From positions 86,141,604 through 86,205,603 of the forward strand of contig NC_082695.1 of the NCBI RefSeq assembly GCF_949987515.2: a DNA stretch of 64,000 nucleotides. Direction: 5' to 3'. The stretch comes from Delphinus delphis. Lineage: Eukaryota; Chordata; Mammalia; Artiodactyla; Delphinidae. The notes beneath the pieces are model-generated. The model searched no databases, was not told the DNA's origin, and was given only the letters and a program-made list of their open reading frames with translations. Within the stretch, counting starts at the first letter, position 1. Each line of letters starts with the position of its first letter. Positions 33,665-45,985 of the stretch are shown here, in pieces. The position numbers and the translations under genes were made by a program.

Positions 33665-35082
33665 AGACAAAAGAATAGGGACAGGGCCTGCACCAGTGGG
33701 AGGGAGCTGTGAAGGAGGAAAAGTTTCCACACACTAGGAAGCCCATTCACTGGTGGAGACGGGGGCGGGGGGGGCGGTGGCGGCGGGGGGCGGGTAAGCT
33801 ACAGAGTCATGGAGGAGAGCGAAGCAACAGGGGTGCGGAGGGCAAAGCGGAGAGATTCCTGCACAGAGGATCGGTGCCAACCGGCACTCACCAGCCCGAG
33901 AGGCTTGTCTGCTCACCCACCGGGGCAGGCGGGGCTGGGAGCTGAGGCCCGGGCTTCGGAGGTCAAACCCCAGGGAGAGGACTGGGGTTGGCGGGTTGAA
34001 CACAGCCTGATGGGGGCTAGTACACCACAGCTAGCCGGGTGGGAGTCCAGGAAAACGTCTGGACCTGCCAAAGAGGCAAAAGACCATTGTTTCCGGGTGT
34101 GCGAGGAGAGGGGATTCAGAGCACCACCTAAACGAGTTCCAGAGACGGGCACGAGCCACGGAAATCAGCACGGACCCCAGAGACGGGCATGAGACGCTAA
34201 GGCTGCTGCTGCCACCACCAACGGGCCTGTGTGCGAGCACAGGTCACTCTCCACACCCCCCTTCCAGGGAGCCTGTGCAGCCCGCCACTGCCAGGTCCTG
34301 GGATCCAGGGACAACTCCCCTGGAAGAACGCACAGCGGGCCTCAGGCTGCTGCAACATCACGCTGGCCTCTGCCACCGCAGGCTCGCACCCCATTCTGTA
34401 CCCCTCCCTCCCCCCGGCCTAAGTGAGCCAGAGCCACCTAATCAGCCACTACTTTAACCCTGTCCTGTCTGAGCAAAGAACAGACGCCCTCAGGCGACCT
34501 ACATGCAGAGGCGGGGCCAATCCAAAACTGAGCCCCAGGAGCAGCACAAACAAAGAAGAGAAAGAGAAATCTCTCCCAGCAGCCTCAGGAGCAGCAGACT
34601 AAATCTCCCCAATAAATCTGATGTATCCTGCATTTGTGGAATACCTGAATAGACAATGAATCATCCCAAAATTGAGGCAGTGGGCTTTGGGAGCAACGGT
34701 AGATTTGGGGTTCGCTTTCTGCATCTAATTTGTTTCTGGTTTTACGTTTATCTTAGTTTAGTATTTAGAGCTTATTATCATTGGTAGGTTAATTGATTCC
34801 GTTGCTCTTTTCCTATTTTTTTTAATATATATATATTTTTTTCCTTTATTGAGTGTGTATGTGTATGCTTCTTTGTGTGATTTTTGTCTGTATAGCTTTG
34901 CTTTTACCATTTGTCCTGGTTTCTGTCTGTCCTTTTTTTTTTGTATAGTTTTTAGAGCTTGTTATCATTGGTGGATATGTTTTTTGGTTTGGTTGCTCTC
35001 TTCTTTCTTTCTTTCTTTTTTCTATTACTTTTTTATTTTTAATAGTATTTTTTATTTGCATAACTTTATTTTATTTTATTTT

Positions 35083-35167
35083 CCTTTCTTTCTTTCTTTC
35101 TCTCTTTCTTTCTCTTTCTTTCCTTCTCTCTCTTTCTCTCTCTCTCTCTCCCTCCCTCCCTCCCTCC

Positions 35168-35231
<64 letters not shown>

Positions 35232-35250
35232 TTCTCCCTTTTCTTCTGAG
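35083..35250. repeat. long (CT)n/(CTTT)n tract inside the LINE-1 5' UTR
   Basis: About 165 bases of almost pure pyrimidine on the plus strand, mixing CTTT, CCCT and CT units. Its translation gives the serine/leucine-rich 137-codon plus frame (34849-35262) and the RE-rich 97-codon minus frame, neither a real protein. Confidence 0.93.
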
Positions 35251-35745
35251 CCGTGTGGCTGACAGGGTCTTGCTGCTCCAGTCGGGTGCCAGAACTGAGC
35301 CTCTTAGGTGGGAGAGCCAAGTTCAGGACATTGGTCCACCAGAGACCTCCCAGCCCCATGTGGTATCAAAAGGCGAAAATCTCCCAGATATCTCCCTCTC
35401 AACGCTAAGACCCAGCTCCACTCAACAACCAGCAAGCTACAGTGCTGGACACCCTATGCCAAACAACTAGCAAGACAGGAACACAACCCCACCCACTAGC
35501 AGAGAGGCTGTTTAAAATCGTATTAAGTTCACAGACACGCCAAAAGACACCACTGGACTCAGTCCTGCCACCTGAAAGACAAGATCCAGCCTCACCCATC
35601 AGAACACAGGCACCAGTCTCCTCCACCAGGAAACCTACGCAACCCGCTGAAACAACCTTACCAACTGAGGGCAGGCACCAAAAACAACGGGAACTACGAA
35701 CCTGCAGCCTGTGAAAAGAAGACCTCACACAGTAAGTTAAGCAAA

Positions 35746-36628
35746 ATGAGAAGACAGACAACTACACAGCAGATGAAGGAGCAAGGTAAAAACCCACCGG
35801 ACCAAACAAATGACAAGGAAACAGGCAGTCTACCTGAAAAAGAATTCAGAGTAATGATAGTAAAGATGATCCAAAATCTTGGAAATAGAATGGAGAAAAT
35901 ACAAGAAACGTTTAAGAAGGAACTAGAAGAACTAAAGAGCAAACAAACAATGATGAACAACATAATAAATGAAATTAAAAATTCTCTAGAAGGAATCAAT
36001 AGCAGAATAACTGAGGCAGAAGAACAGATAAATGACCTGGAAGATAAAATACTGGAAATAACTACTGCAGAGCTGAATAAAGAAAAAAGAACGAAAAGAA
36101 TTGAGGACAGTCTCAGAGACCTCTAGGACAACATTAAACACACCAACATTCGAATTATAGGAGTCCCAGAAGAAGAAGACAAAAAGAAATGGACTGAGAA
36201 AATATTTGAAGAGATTATACTTGAAAACTTCCCTAATATGGGAAAGGAAATAGTCAAGCCAAGGAAGCACAGAGAGTCCCATACAGGATAAATCCAAGGA
36301 GAAATAGGTCAAGACACATAGTAATCAAACTATCAAAAATTAAATACAAAGAAAAAATGTTAAAAGCAGCAAGGGCAAAGCAACAAATAACATACAAGGG
36401 AAAACCCATAAGGTTAACAGCTGATCTTTCAGCAGAAACTCTGCAAGCCAGAAGCAGGACATATTTAAAGTGATGAAGGAGAAAAACGTACAATGAAGTT
36501 TACTCTACCCAGCAAGGATCTCATTCATATTTGATGGAAAAATTAAAACCTTTACAGACAAGCAAAAGCTAAGAGAATTCAGCAGCACCAAACAAGCTTT
36601 ACAACAAATGCTAAAAGAACTTCTCTAG
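35746..36628 (+). pseudogene. LINE-1 ORF1 (RNA-binding chaperone), broken
   Basis: ORF1 protein binds L1 RNA as a trimer and acts as a nucleic-acid chaperone in the L1 particle. The start is ATG at 35746 (MRRQTTTQQMKEQ). Codons 1-126 contain a coiled coil rich in E, K, I and L (MIQNLGNRMEKIQETFKKEL to about LNKEKRTKRIEDSL). A TAG at 36124-36126 ends the frame; the family has tryptophan there, so this is TGG to TAG. Beyond it in the same frame the RNA-recognition domain continues with IRIIGVPEEE, then a shift near 36270-36290 leads to a second stop, and the C-terminal domain is read in another frame, with further damage, to TAG at 36626-36628. Total span about 294 codons, close to the family length. 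Confidence 0.9.
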
Positions 36629-36686
36629 GCAGGAAACACAAGAGAAGGAAAAGACCTACAATAACAATCCCAAAACAGTAAAGAAA

Positions 36687-39600
36687 ATGGTAATAGGAGC
36701 ATACATATTGATAACTACCTTAAATGTAAATGGATTAAATGCTCCAACCAAAAGACACAGACTGACTGAATGGACACAAAAACAGGACCCGTATATATGT
36801 TGTGTACAAGAGACCCAATTCAGAACTAGGGACATACAGACTGAAATTCAGGCGATGAAAAAAGATATTCCATGCAAATGGAAATCAAAAGAAAGCTGGA
36901 GTAGCAATTCTCATATCAGACAAAATAGACTTTAAAATAAAGACTATTACAAGAGACAAAGAAGGACACTACATAATGATCAAGGGATCAATCCAAGAAG
37001 AAGATATGACAATTATAAATATTTATGCACCCAACATAAGAGCACCTCAATACATAAGGCAAATGCTAACAGCCATAAAAGAGGAAATCAATGGTAACAC
37101 TATCATAGTAGGGGCCTTTAACACTCCACTTTAACCAATGGACAGATCATCCAAAATGAAAATAAATAAGGAAACAAAAGCTTTAAATGATACATTAAAC
37201 AAGATGGACTTAATTGATATTTATAGGACATTCCATCCAAAAACAACAGAATACACTTTCTTCTCAACTGCTCATGGAACATTCTCCAGGATAGATCATA
37301 TCTTGGGTCACAAATCAATCCTTGGTAAATCAAAGAAAATTCAAATTGTATCAACTATATTTGCAAACCACAATGCTATGAGACTAGATATCAATTACAG
37401 GAAAAAAATCTGTAAAAAATACAAACACATGGAGGATAAAAAATACACTACTAAATAACCAAGAGATCACGGAAGAAATCAAAGAAGTAATCAAAAAATA
37501 CGTAGAAACAAATGACGATGAATACATGACGATGGAAAACCTATGGGATGCAGCAAAAGCAGTTCTGAGAGAGAAGTTTATAGCGATACAATCCTACCTC
37601 AAGAAACATCTCAAATAAACAACCTAACCTTACACCTAAAGCAACTGGAGGAAGAAGAACAAAAAAACCCCAAAGTTAGCAGAAGGAAAGAAATCATAAA
37701 GATCATATCGAAGATAAATGAAAATGAAATGAAGGAAACTATAGCAAAGATCAATAAAACTAAAAGCTGGTTCTTTGAGAAGATAAAAAAAAATTGATAA
37801 ACCATTAGCCAGACTCATCAAGAAAAAAAGAAGACTCAAGTCAACAGAATTAGAAATGAAAAAGGAGAAGTAACAACTGACACTGCAGAAATACAAAGGA
37901 TCATGAGAGATTACTACAAGCAACTCTATGCCAATAAAATGGACAACCTAGAAGATATGGACAAATTCTTAGAAAAGCACAACCTTCTGAGACTGAACCA
38001 GGAAGAAATAGAAAATATAAACAGACCAATCACAAGCACTGAAATTGAAACTGTGATTAAAAATCTTCCAACAAACAAAAGCCCAGGACCAGATGGCTTC
38101 ACAGGCGAATTCTATCAAACATTGAGAGAAGAGCTAACACCTATGCTTCTGAAACTCTTCCAAAATATAGCAGAACAAGGACCACTCCCAAACTCATTCT
38201 ACGAGGTCACCATCACCCTGATACCAAAACCAGACAAAAATGTCACAAAAAAAGAAAACTACAGGCCACAATCACTGATGAACATAGATCCAAAAATCCT
38301 CAACAAAATACTAGCAAACAGAATACAACAGCACATTAAAAGGATCATACACCTTGATCAAGTGGGATTTATCCCAGGAATGCAAGGATTTTTCAATATA
38401 CACAAATCAATCAATGTGATAAATCATATTAACAAATTGAAGGAGAAAAACCATATGATAATCTCAATAGATGCAGGAAAAGTTTAGACAAAATTCAACA
38501 CCCATTTATAATAAAATCACTCCAGAAAGTAGGCATAGAGGGAACTTACTTCAACATAATAAAGGCCATATACAACAAACCCACAGCCAACATGGCTCTC
38601 AATGGTGAAAAACTGAAACCATTTCCACTAAGATCTGGAAGAAGACAAGGTTGTCCATTCTCATCACTATTATTCAACATAGTTTTGGAAGTTTTTGCCA
38701 CAACAATCAGAGAAAAAAAAGAAATAAAAGGAATCCAAATTGGAAAAGAAGAAGTAAAGCTGTCACTGTTTGCAGATGACATGCTACTATACATAGGGAA
38801 TCCTAAAGATGCTACCAGAAAACTACTAGAGCTAATCAATGAATTTGGTAAAGTAGCAGGATACAAAACTAATGCACAGAAATCTCTTGCATTCCTATAC
38901 AGTAATGATGAAATAGCTGAAAGAGAAATTAAGGAAACACTCCCATTTACCACTGCAACAAAAAGAATAAAATACCTAGGAATAAACGTACCTAAGGAGA
39001 CAAAAGACCTGTATGCAGAAAACTATAAGACACTGATAAAAGAAATTAAAGATGATACAAATAGGTGGAGAGATATACCATGTTCTTGGATTGGAAGAAT
39101 CAACATTGTGAATATGACTATATCACCCAAAGCAATGTACAGATTCAATGCAATCCCTATCAAACTACCAAAGGAATTTTTCACAGAACTAGAACAAAAA
39201 ATGTCACAATTTGTATGGAAACACAAAAGACCCTGAATAGCCGAAGCAATCATGAGAAAGAAAAACGGCGCTGGAGGAATCAGACTCCTGGACTTCAGAC
39301 TATACTACAAAGCTACAGTAATCAAGACAGTATGGTACTGGCACAAAAACAGAACTATAGATCAGTGGAACAGGATAGAGAGCCCAGAGGTAAACCCATG
39401 CACATATGGTCACCTTATCTTTGACAGAGGAGGCAAGAATACGCAATAGAGAAAAGACAGCCTCTTCAATAAGTAGTGCTGGGAAAACTGGACAGCTTCA
39501 TGTAAAAGAATGAATTTAGAACACTCCCTAAACACCATACACAAAAATAAACTCAAAATGGATTAAAGACCCAAATGTAAGGCCAGACACTATAAAACTC

Positions 39601-40488
39601 TTAGAGGAAAACATAGGCAGAACACTCTATGACATAAATCACAGCAAGATCCTTTTTGACCCACCTCCTAGAGAAATGGAAATAAAAATAAACAAATGGG
39701 ACCTCATGAAACTTAAAAGCTTTTGCACAGCAAAGGAAACCATAAACAAGACAAAAAGAAAACCCTCAGAATAGGAGAAAATATTTGCAAATGAATCAAC
39801 GGACAAAGGATTAATCTCCAACATATACAAGCAGCTCATGCAGCTCACTATCTAAAAAACAAAGAACCCAATCCACAAATGGACAGAAGACCTAAATAGA
39901 CATTTCTCCACAGAAGATATACAGATTGCCAACAAACACATGAAAGGATGCTCAACATCACTAATCATTAGAGAAATGCAAATCAAAACTACAATGAGGT
40001 ATCACCTCACACCGGTCAGAATGGCCATCCTCAAAAAATCTACAAACAATAAATGCTGGAGAGGGTGTGGAGAAAAGGGAACCCTCTTGCACTGTTGGTG
40101 GGAATGTAAATTGATACAGCCTCTATGGAGAACAGTATGGAGGTTCCTTAAAAAACTAAAAATAGAGCTACAATTCGACCCAGCAATCCCACTACTGGGC
40201 ATATACCCTGAGAAAACCATAGTTCAATAAGAGTCGTGTACCACAATGTTCATTGCAGCTCTATTTACAATAGCCAGGACATGGAAGCAACCTAAGTGTC
40301 CATCAACAGATGAATGGAGAAAGAAGATGTGACACATATATGCAATGGAATATTACTCAGCCTAAAAAAGAAACGAAATTGAGTTATTTGTAGTGAGGTG
40401 AATGCACCTAGAGTCTATCATATGGAGTGAAGTAAGTCAGAAAGAGAAAAATAAATACCATATACTAACACATATATATGGAATCTAA
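36687..40488 (+). pseudogene. LINE-1 ORF2 (endonuclease / reverse transcriptase), broken
   Basis: ORF2 nicks target DNA and reverse-transcribes L1 RNA there. Span about 1267 codons, near family length. Endonuclease domain first: LNVNGLN and CVQETQ are intact. At 37108-37125 the catalytic motif reads VGAFNT where the family has VGDFNT (Asp to Ala), and at 37363-37374 FANHN replaces the usual DH pair by NH. There is a frameshift near 36855-36866, a TAA at 37132-37134, and another shift near 37456. The RT domain follows: [13 protein letters not shown] and [15 protein letters not shown], a one-base loss near 38475, then the catalytic FADD at 38769-38780. A TGA at 39234-39236 fits CGA to TGA decay, with further stops at 39447-39449 and 40228-40230. 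The C-terminal cysteine motif C-X3-C-X7-H-X4-C is present at 40054-40107. Confidence 0.93.
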
Positions 40489-40863
40489 ACAAAAAAGGCT
40501 CTGAAGAACCTAGGGGCAGGACAGGAATAAAGCCGCAGATGTAGAGAATGGATTTGAGGACGCGGGCGGGAAGTGGGAAGTGTAAGCTGGTACGAAGTGA
40601 GAGAGTGGCATGGACATATATACACTACCAAACGTAAAATAGATAGCTAGTTAGAAACAGCCACATAGCAAAGGGAGATCAGCTTGGTGCTCTGTGACCA
40701 CCTAGAAGGGTGGGGTAGGGAAGGTGGGAGGGAGATGCAAGAGGGAGGGGATATGGGGATATAGGTATACATAGAGCTGATTCACTTTGTTATACAGCAG
40801 CAACTAACACAACAATGTAAAGCAATTATACTCCAATAAAGATGTTAAAAAAATTATGACACC

Positions 40864-42599
40864 TATCAGAAAAAAATAATCGGTTCTTGGTTCTGAGCAT
40901 CACGAGTTTTCTTCTACTGTTCAGGAGATATTCTATGCCTTACCTTTTCATTTTCCCAATCTGTCTCATGTATCAAATATTTGTTTAGGTTGGCAGGCAC
41001 ACAGAGCACCCTCCTCTCCTTGGTTTCCTTCCCTCCTTTACACCTTTATGCTGCTTTTTAATTAAAAGAAAAGTTTAAGATGTACTTCAATGTGTCAGAA
41101 GAAAAAAAAGGAGAAAAGATCCATGAGATGGAAAAAGAAAGTCTCCTATTTGCAGGTTTCTAATGAAGAGGTTTTTAAAATATTTTCTTACACACACAAA
41201 GTTAATGCTTCGGTAGGTGAGTTGTAAATGCTTCTTTTCATTCCATAATTATAAGTGAAATGTTCTTTAATGTGCAATAATAATGTTCAAGCTGTGCTAT
41301 TTTGCAGCTAATAATTATACACAACAGCGTGGGGTATTATGGTGAACAGAAAGTTTTCCTTCTCAATGTAATACCCTCATCTTTGCTCTCCCTGGTCCTG
41401 CCTTATTTGCAGTGACTACGCTTTTTAATCCACTCTTTATTCTAGGAATAGAGGCACTAGTTAGTTACTTTCTTAAGGAAAGAATGTGAGGCAATACTGC
41501 TGATGGGGGAAAATCGCTTCCATACAAAGTGAAGTCTATAATGGGCTTGCTTTAAAGAAAAGAAAGAAAGAAATATACAGTCAAACTCCAGCTAAGCTTA
41601 ACATGTGCGTGCTTGAATCCTCAGTATTAAAAGGTCAGAAGTTTGCTGTATGGTTTGACACAGTGTTACTGAAACAAGACTTGAAGTTGGCAGTGGAAGC
41701 CGAGGTCATCAAGTCCTGGCCCAGATATCAATTTCTTCACAGATGGAGAAATAAATTTATCACTGCACACCCACATTTGTTCTTGTGGACATGCACCATT
41801 TCCGAGATATCTTGAGGTTAGCCAGCTGTGTATCCCAGTCAGCTTCTCCATTAGCTTTTCAACCACGTTTCCTTGAAATTGCTGAATATATTATGTAATT
41901 TTCTTTGAAAAAATGAAAGAAAGAAAGAAGATGCCACATGTATGACGAAACGCCATACCGGATAAAATGAGATTTGGTGCGAGACATTTGAGGACACCAC
42001 CTTACCTCAAATTGAGTGTTCTAAAGGGTTTAGGTGAATTAATTTCTGCATAAATTTGAAGAACCATAAAAGGAATGTAACCCGGATCTAGGAACTGATT
42101 CAGCAGAAGTAGGCATTCCTGACTTTCAGTATACCCAGTGGTCATTCGGACAGCTGCCTGGACATCTTCAGCTAACATTTAGCTCATGTCCAGCTGCTCT
42201 AAACATACCTCCTTCTTAATGGTTCACAATAAACTGACCATATGGGTTAATATCGAGTCCATGCTTTATTTTCCCTTGGTCTTATGAACTATGAAGGAGG
42301 ATTCTTTGGCATAAACTGGTGGATATGGTCAGCCATAATCCGAACAGATTATTAGAAAACGTATAAATTTTACTCAGTATTTCCAGGCAATTAGGAACAC
42401 AGGTGAGAAGGCCATACAGAATCTAGAAGTTACCCCTGTTTCTTATTGGTAGCTATAGCTTGGGTTTTCCAGAAGCTTCCACAGGTTTAGAGCACAGTTG
42501 AACTACTTCACAACTAGTTCAACGGTGCTATGCTAGAATAATATAATGTTATAATAATATAATATAAAGTTATTTATATTACTCAACTGTGAAATACTA
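40864..42599. other. single-copy DNA with an enhancer-like block, no gene recognised
   Basis: No transposon assigned. The block 41190-41345 (ccataattataagtgaaatg, gcaataataatgttcaagct, gcagctaataattatacaca) has the AT-core texture of a conserved regulatory element. Short GAAA runs lie near 41555-41575 and 41913-41930, and an AT-rich patch at 42536-42582. Confidence 0.35.
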
Positions 42600-42720
42600 G
42601 AATAATAGAAAGTTAGAACTTGATGGGAACTTAGATATCAGTACTCTCGCCCCTCATTTCAAAGACGAAGAACACTATGCTTCAGTGGAGAGTTTGCCCA
42701 GGGCTGATACAAGGTTGATT
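42600..42720 (+). mobile_element. MIR-type SINE fragment
   Basis: 'agttagaacttgatgggaac', 'ttagatatcagtactctcgc' and 'ccctcatttcaaagacgaag' follow the MIR-like phrase (gaagggaccttagagatcat, acccctcattttacagatga). Diverged. Confidence 0.48.
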
Positions 42721-43399
42721 TGACTGTGACATTTGTCACCCCAAGAATCACTAAAATAGACTCCAGCAGCTGGACAAATTCTCAATTATTCCTCTGTGTG
42801 CGTGCTTAGCTTGGTGTGTGCTTTGCTGAAGGGCAAGCGTCGGATTCCCCTTCAGGTGGATTATCCGGATCAACCCGCACACAACAGAACACAAAATGGT
42901 AGACAATGTGCATAAGCATCAAAGAGTTGACAAAGCAAGGAAGACGGACATCTTGGAGGTAACAGGAATACGGGTCTATTTTTGCTTTGGGAGCGCATGC
43001 TAAACCTGAAGGCATTTGTGAGGGTCTGAGCTGAGTTTCTGGTGCCTACGTAGCCCTCCGGGAACAAATCTTAGAGTCTGGGGCACACCATGGGTAAGGA
43101 CCCTGATGTACTACCCTCGCCTTGATCTAGAACTCAAAAAAACTGCTCCCTGAGAGTCAGAATATACCAGAAGTAAACTGTCCCGTTCATTCACAGACTG
43201 CAGAGCAGATTTAAACCATCTGGATGGCCCAAAGTACTTAAAGTAATCCCAGATATTTAATAGTTGCCGGAAGTAAAAAAAAATGTGTCCAGAGGAAGAT
43301 AATGTTATCCTCTGCCTCATATTATTTCTATCAATAATTTCTAAACAAATGTGTAGCCTAAATTCAGAGATAACTCAGCACATGGGGAGATAAGCCATC
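42721..43399. other. single-copy DNA, no gene recognised
   Basis: Frames of 65-70 codons on the minus strand have no known domain. Confidence 0.38.
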
Positions 43400-44385
43400 A
43401 TGAGAAAGAGCTGTTGGAAACCATGGGCAACAGAGACAGACCTCTGAGGGCTGCAGATGCTGGAATCATCAAAGACTCTGCAATCACCGTGTGTACTCTG
43501 TTCAAGAAGATAAGATCTAAATTGAAAATTTGGAATACAAAACTGGAAACTATAAAAAACAACATCAGAGTTTTAAATGAACTGGCTATAAATTTTAGAA
43601 ATAAAATATGAAATAACTGAAATGAAGAAAATAGACGAATTTAACTGCAGATGAGAGAGAGCTGAAAAATGTTTGAAAATAAAATGCCTGTGATAACAAT
43701 GGAATAGAAAAAGAGAAGCTTCAACCAAGAAAACAGAAATCACTCAAGTATTTTTCTTTAAGGAATTTTATGTACGGAATTGGTTGCGCAGTGAGGAAAA
43801 GCTGAGAGAGTCCAAGCAGGACATGTGAGATAACTCAGAGATCAGCAATAGAGGAAATCCAGTAATCTTCCCCCAAGCCAGACGATCAAAGGAAAGATGT
43901 GGGTTGCTGGACCGCAGCGGCCCTGGGTGGAAGAACAGCGCGCATTCCCAGCAGGAGCCAGAGTCAAAGAACAAGTGCAGTCGTCGCCAGAGACGTGCCC
44001 TAAGGAAGGTGGGAATGACCTACGCGCCTCATTCCCATGCTTTCACACTCGTTTGCCGAAACCAGCCCAACTTACCCAGAAGTTAACTGTCCCGGGAATC
44101 TGGGATCTGAACCTTGCAGTGGCCAGTGACTTCGTGAGATAGAACAGAGCAAGGAAAGACCAAGGAATGAATCCAACAGCAAAGGGTCCAAGAACTGGTG
44201 GAGGAAAAATGAGTCACAGAAGATTGGAATGGCGGGGGGTGGGCAGGTCTAATCTATTTAACTGGCCAACAGAAGAAGAGAGAAAATGTGGTAGAGGCAA
44301 TATATTAAGGATAAGGACTGACAGTCAAGATCTGACGCAAAACTCAATCCACAAATTCAACAAATGCAACTAAAATCTTGAAGGA
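43400..44385 (+). mobile_element. old LINE-1 5' region and ORF1 remnant
   Basis: Decayed L1 5' part: 'acagagacagacctctgagg' and 'tgaaaatttggaatacaaaa' lead into an ORF1-like stretch, with 'aaaatagacgaatttaactgc' where the family has a phrase for 'MDGFNSR'. Further on come 'ggccaacagaagaagagaga', 'gtggtagaggcaatatatta' and 'ctcaatccacaaattcaaca'. An inserted or unrelated portion lies around 43780-44130. No intact frame remains. Confidence 0.52.
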
Positions 44386-44535
44386 GAAAAAAAGGACATT
44401 ACTTTTAATGATGTGACAGCTCGCTAACATGTGACATCCCTCTAATCAAAATAAAGTATAGGACTTTCCAAGACTCTTTAGCCTTTATGTGTATTAGTGT
44501 CCCACTCTGGTCAATGCAGTGCTGGGTTTAGAGAG
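44386..44535. other. single-copy spacer
   Basis: Nothing recognised. Confidence 0.4.
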
Positions 44536-44729
44536 CTGTGGTTCTCAGCCTTGGCTACATGTTAGCATATACTGAGAAGCTTTAAAAAAAAAGAATACCA
44601 AGCCCATACACATGCCAATTACATCAGGATCTCTGGGAAAAGGCCCATGCATTAGTTTTTGTGATATTTACGGCTGTTTTAAATCTCTGCAGCTGATTAC
44701 AATGTGGAAATTAAGCCTGAGAAGCACTG
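44536..44729 (+). mobile_element. MER5-type hAT-Charlie DNA transposon (non-autonomous)
   Basis: Bounded by imperfect inverted ends: 'ctgtggttctcagccttggc' at the left and 'gcctgagaagcactgtt' at the right. Inside are 'actgagaagctttaaaaa' and 'acatcaggatctctggg', as in the MER5A/B consensus (agggcttgttaaaa and gtttctgattcagtagg). It has no coding capacity; the family moved with a hAT transposase supplied in trans. Confidence 0.68.
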
Positions 44730-45519
44730 TTATAGAGGCATTCTGATGTAGATCTAGAGTGAGGCCCAGTATAAACGAAGACACTGATGTAAAGGAACTA
44801 AGAGCACCATAGAGTCTCCATTTATTTCTGCATCAAATTCTTCTGTGTTGGCTACACTGATTTACAACAGTGTAGAGCCATGGTGCTCACTATCTCCTGA
44901 GTGGGCCCCAGCCAATCAACAGAAGGCCTAAGAACAAAACTGAGGTTTCCCTAAGAAGAAGAAATTCCAATTGTGGGCTGAAGTGTCAGCTCCTGCCTGA
45001 GAGTTTTCCATCTGCTGGCCTGCTCTAGAGATTTCAGACTTGCATGGCCAGCCCCTATAATTGTGTAAGCCAGTTTCAGGAGATAAATCTCCCTCTCTCT
45101 CTGTCTGTCTGTCCCTGTCTGATGTAGCCTCATCAGTAGAATCATCTCTTTGCATAGGACAGCAAAGGTAGACAGAGATTTTAGGATTACACTGTTAAAA
45201 TGCTTACAGATAACCTGTAATGTAAATAACACCTTTAGGAAATCTTGACTGCTCCAAAAAGGATTTGGGTATTAGATTATTAAGGTATAACCTATTTGGG
45301 AGGAGATGGGTTACAGATAGAAATATTTTGGTAGGAAGTGCAGTTGGTCAGCACAGGAACAAGCTATAGAAAATACAATAGGAAATGGAATATGAAAGGC
45401 AGATGCAAACAGAAATACCCCAAGGTGGACCTGAGCTACAGGAGGCACTGAGGTCTAAATCCTACACCATGGGGTACCAAGGAGTACCAAGAGATATGCC
45501 TTAGGAAAATGAGGGATAG
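44730..45519. other. single-copy DNA with a short CT run
   Basis: Contains a CTCTCTCTGTCTGTCTGTCC run at 45094-45116. No gene recognised. Confidence 0.4.
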
Positions 45520-45985
45520 AGGCAAATTCAAATCTGGACCACTTTGGTACATAGCATTTGTTCATAATCTCTCATCCTTCCCCACTCTTGACAAGTCTTC
45601 CCCATCCCATTAACTTTGGGTTTGGTGATATGACATGCTTTGAACTATGGGGTGTGAGCAAATATGTTCCAAGGCTGAGCAGGAGCTTTAAACTTGATTG
45701 CATTTTATGACTATGACTCTCTTGTTCCTACACTCTGTCATGAGAAGACAAGATATAAGAGTTGCAGGATCTCATTCCCTCTGCTTCGTAGCATAAAAGC
45801 CAAACCATAACAACCCATAGCCAGAACAGAGCTGCAGAAGCACAGAGCACAGACTAAGAATTAGCTGCCATCAGATATGTAACCTGGGCAACAAACAAAC
45901 CTTACTGTTATAAGGCATTAAGATTTGGGGGAGGGAATGTGTTTCTTATGCAGCATTACCAAAGCAAAAACTGACTGATACATCT
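45520..45985 (+). mobile_element. LTR, MaLR/MLT1-like
   Basis: 'ggtttggtgatatgacatgc' and 'tttgaactatggggtgtgag', then 'aagcacagagcacagactaa', 'gttataaggcattaagattt' and the end 'gcaaaaactgactgatacat' follow the layout of MLT1-like LTRs, which end in aactgatacat. Non-coding remnant. Confidence 0.5.

Larger units (their letters stand above)
33132..35745 (+). promoter_or_regulatory. LINE-1 5' UTR (RNA polymerase II promoter region)
   Basis: The L1 internal promoter region. It opens with a YY1-type site, is GC and CpG rich from 33740 to 34450, and then becomes T-rich. A G-rich tract at 33761-33797 (ggggcggggggggcggtgg) could form a quadruplex. Human L1 5' UTRs are about 0.9 kb; this one is about 2.3 kb without the nested SINE, within what is known for other mammalian L1 families. 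It has no coding content; frames at 33709-34457 reflect GC richness. Confidence 0.75.
33118..40863 (+). mobile_element. structurally full-length LINE-1 with target duplication
   Basis: Body from about 33132 to 40849, bounded by a perfect 14 bp target duplication aaaattatgacacc at 33118-33131 and 40850-40863; the A-rich insertion site fits L1 endonuclease preference. The 5' end opens with aggggggaccttcaagatgg. The YY1-type site CAAGATGGC (33144-33152) begins at base 13, the position it holds in human L1. The order is: 5' UTR 33132-35745 (with a nested SINE and a long CT tract), ORF1 35746-36628, a 58-base spacer, ORF2 36687-40488, and a 3' UTR with aataaa at 40835-40840. The poly(A) is very short. 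Both ORFs carry stops or shifts, so this copy is dead. It belongs to an artiodactyl/cetacean L1 lineage and shares its 3' end with the piece at 25.2 kb. Confidence 0.95.

Noticed and set aside
34849..35262. 137-codon serine/leucine-rich open frame
   Set aside because: Its C-terminal half is the translation of the CT tract in the L1 5' UTR.
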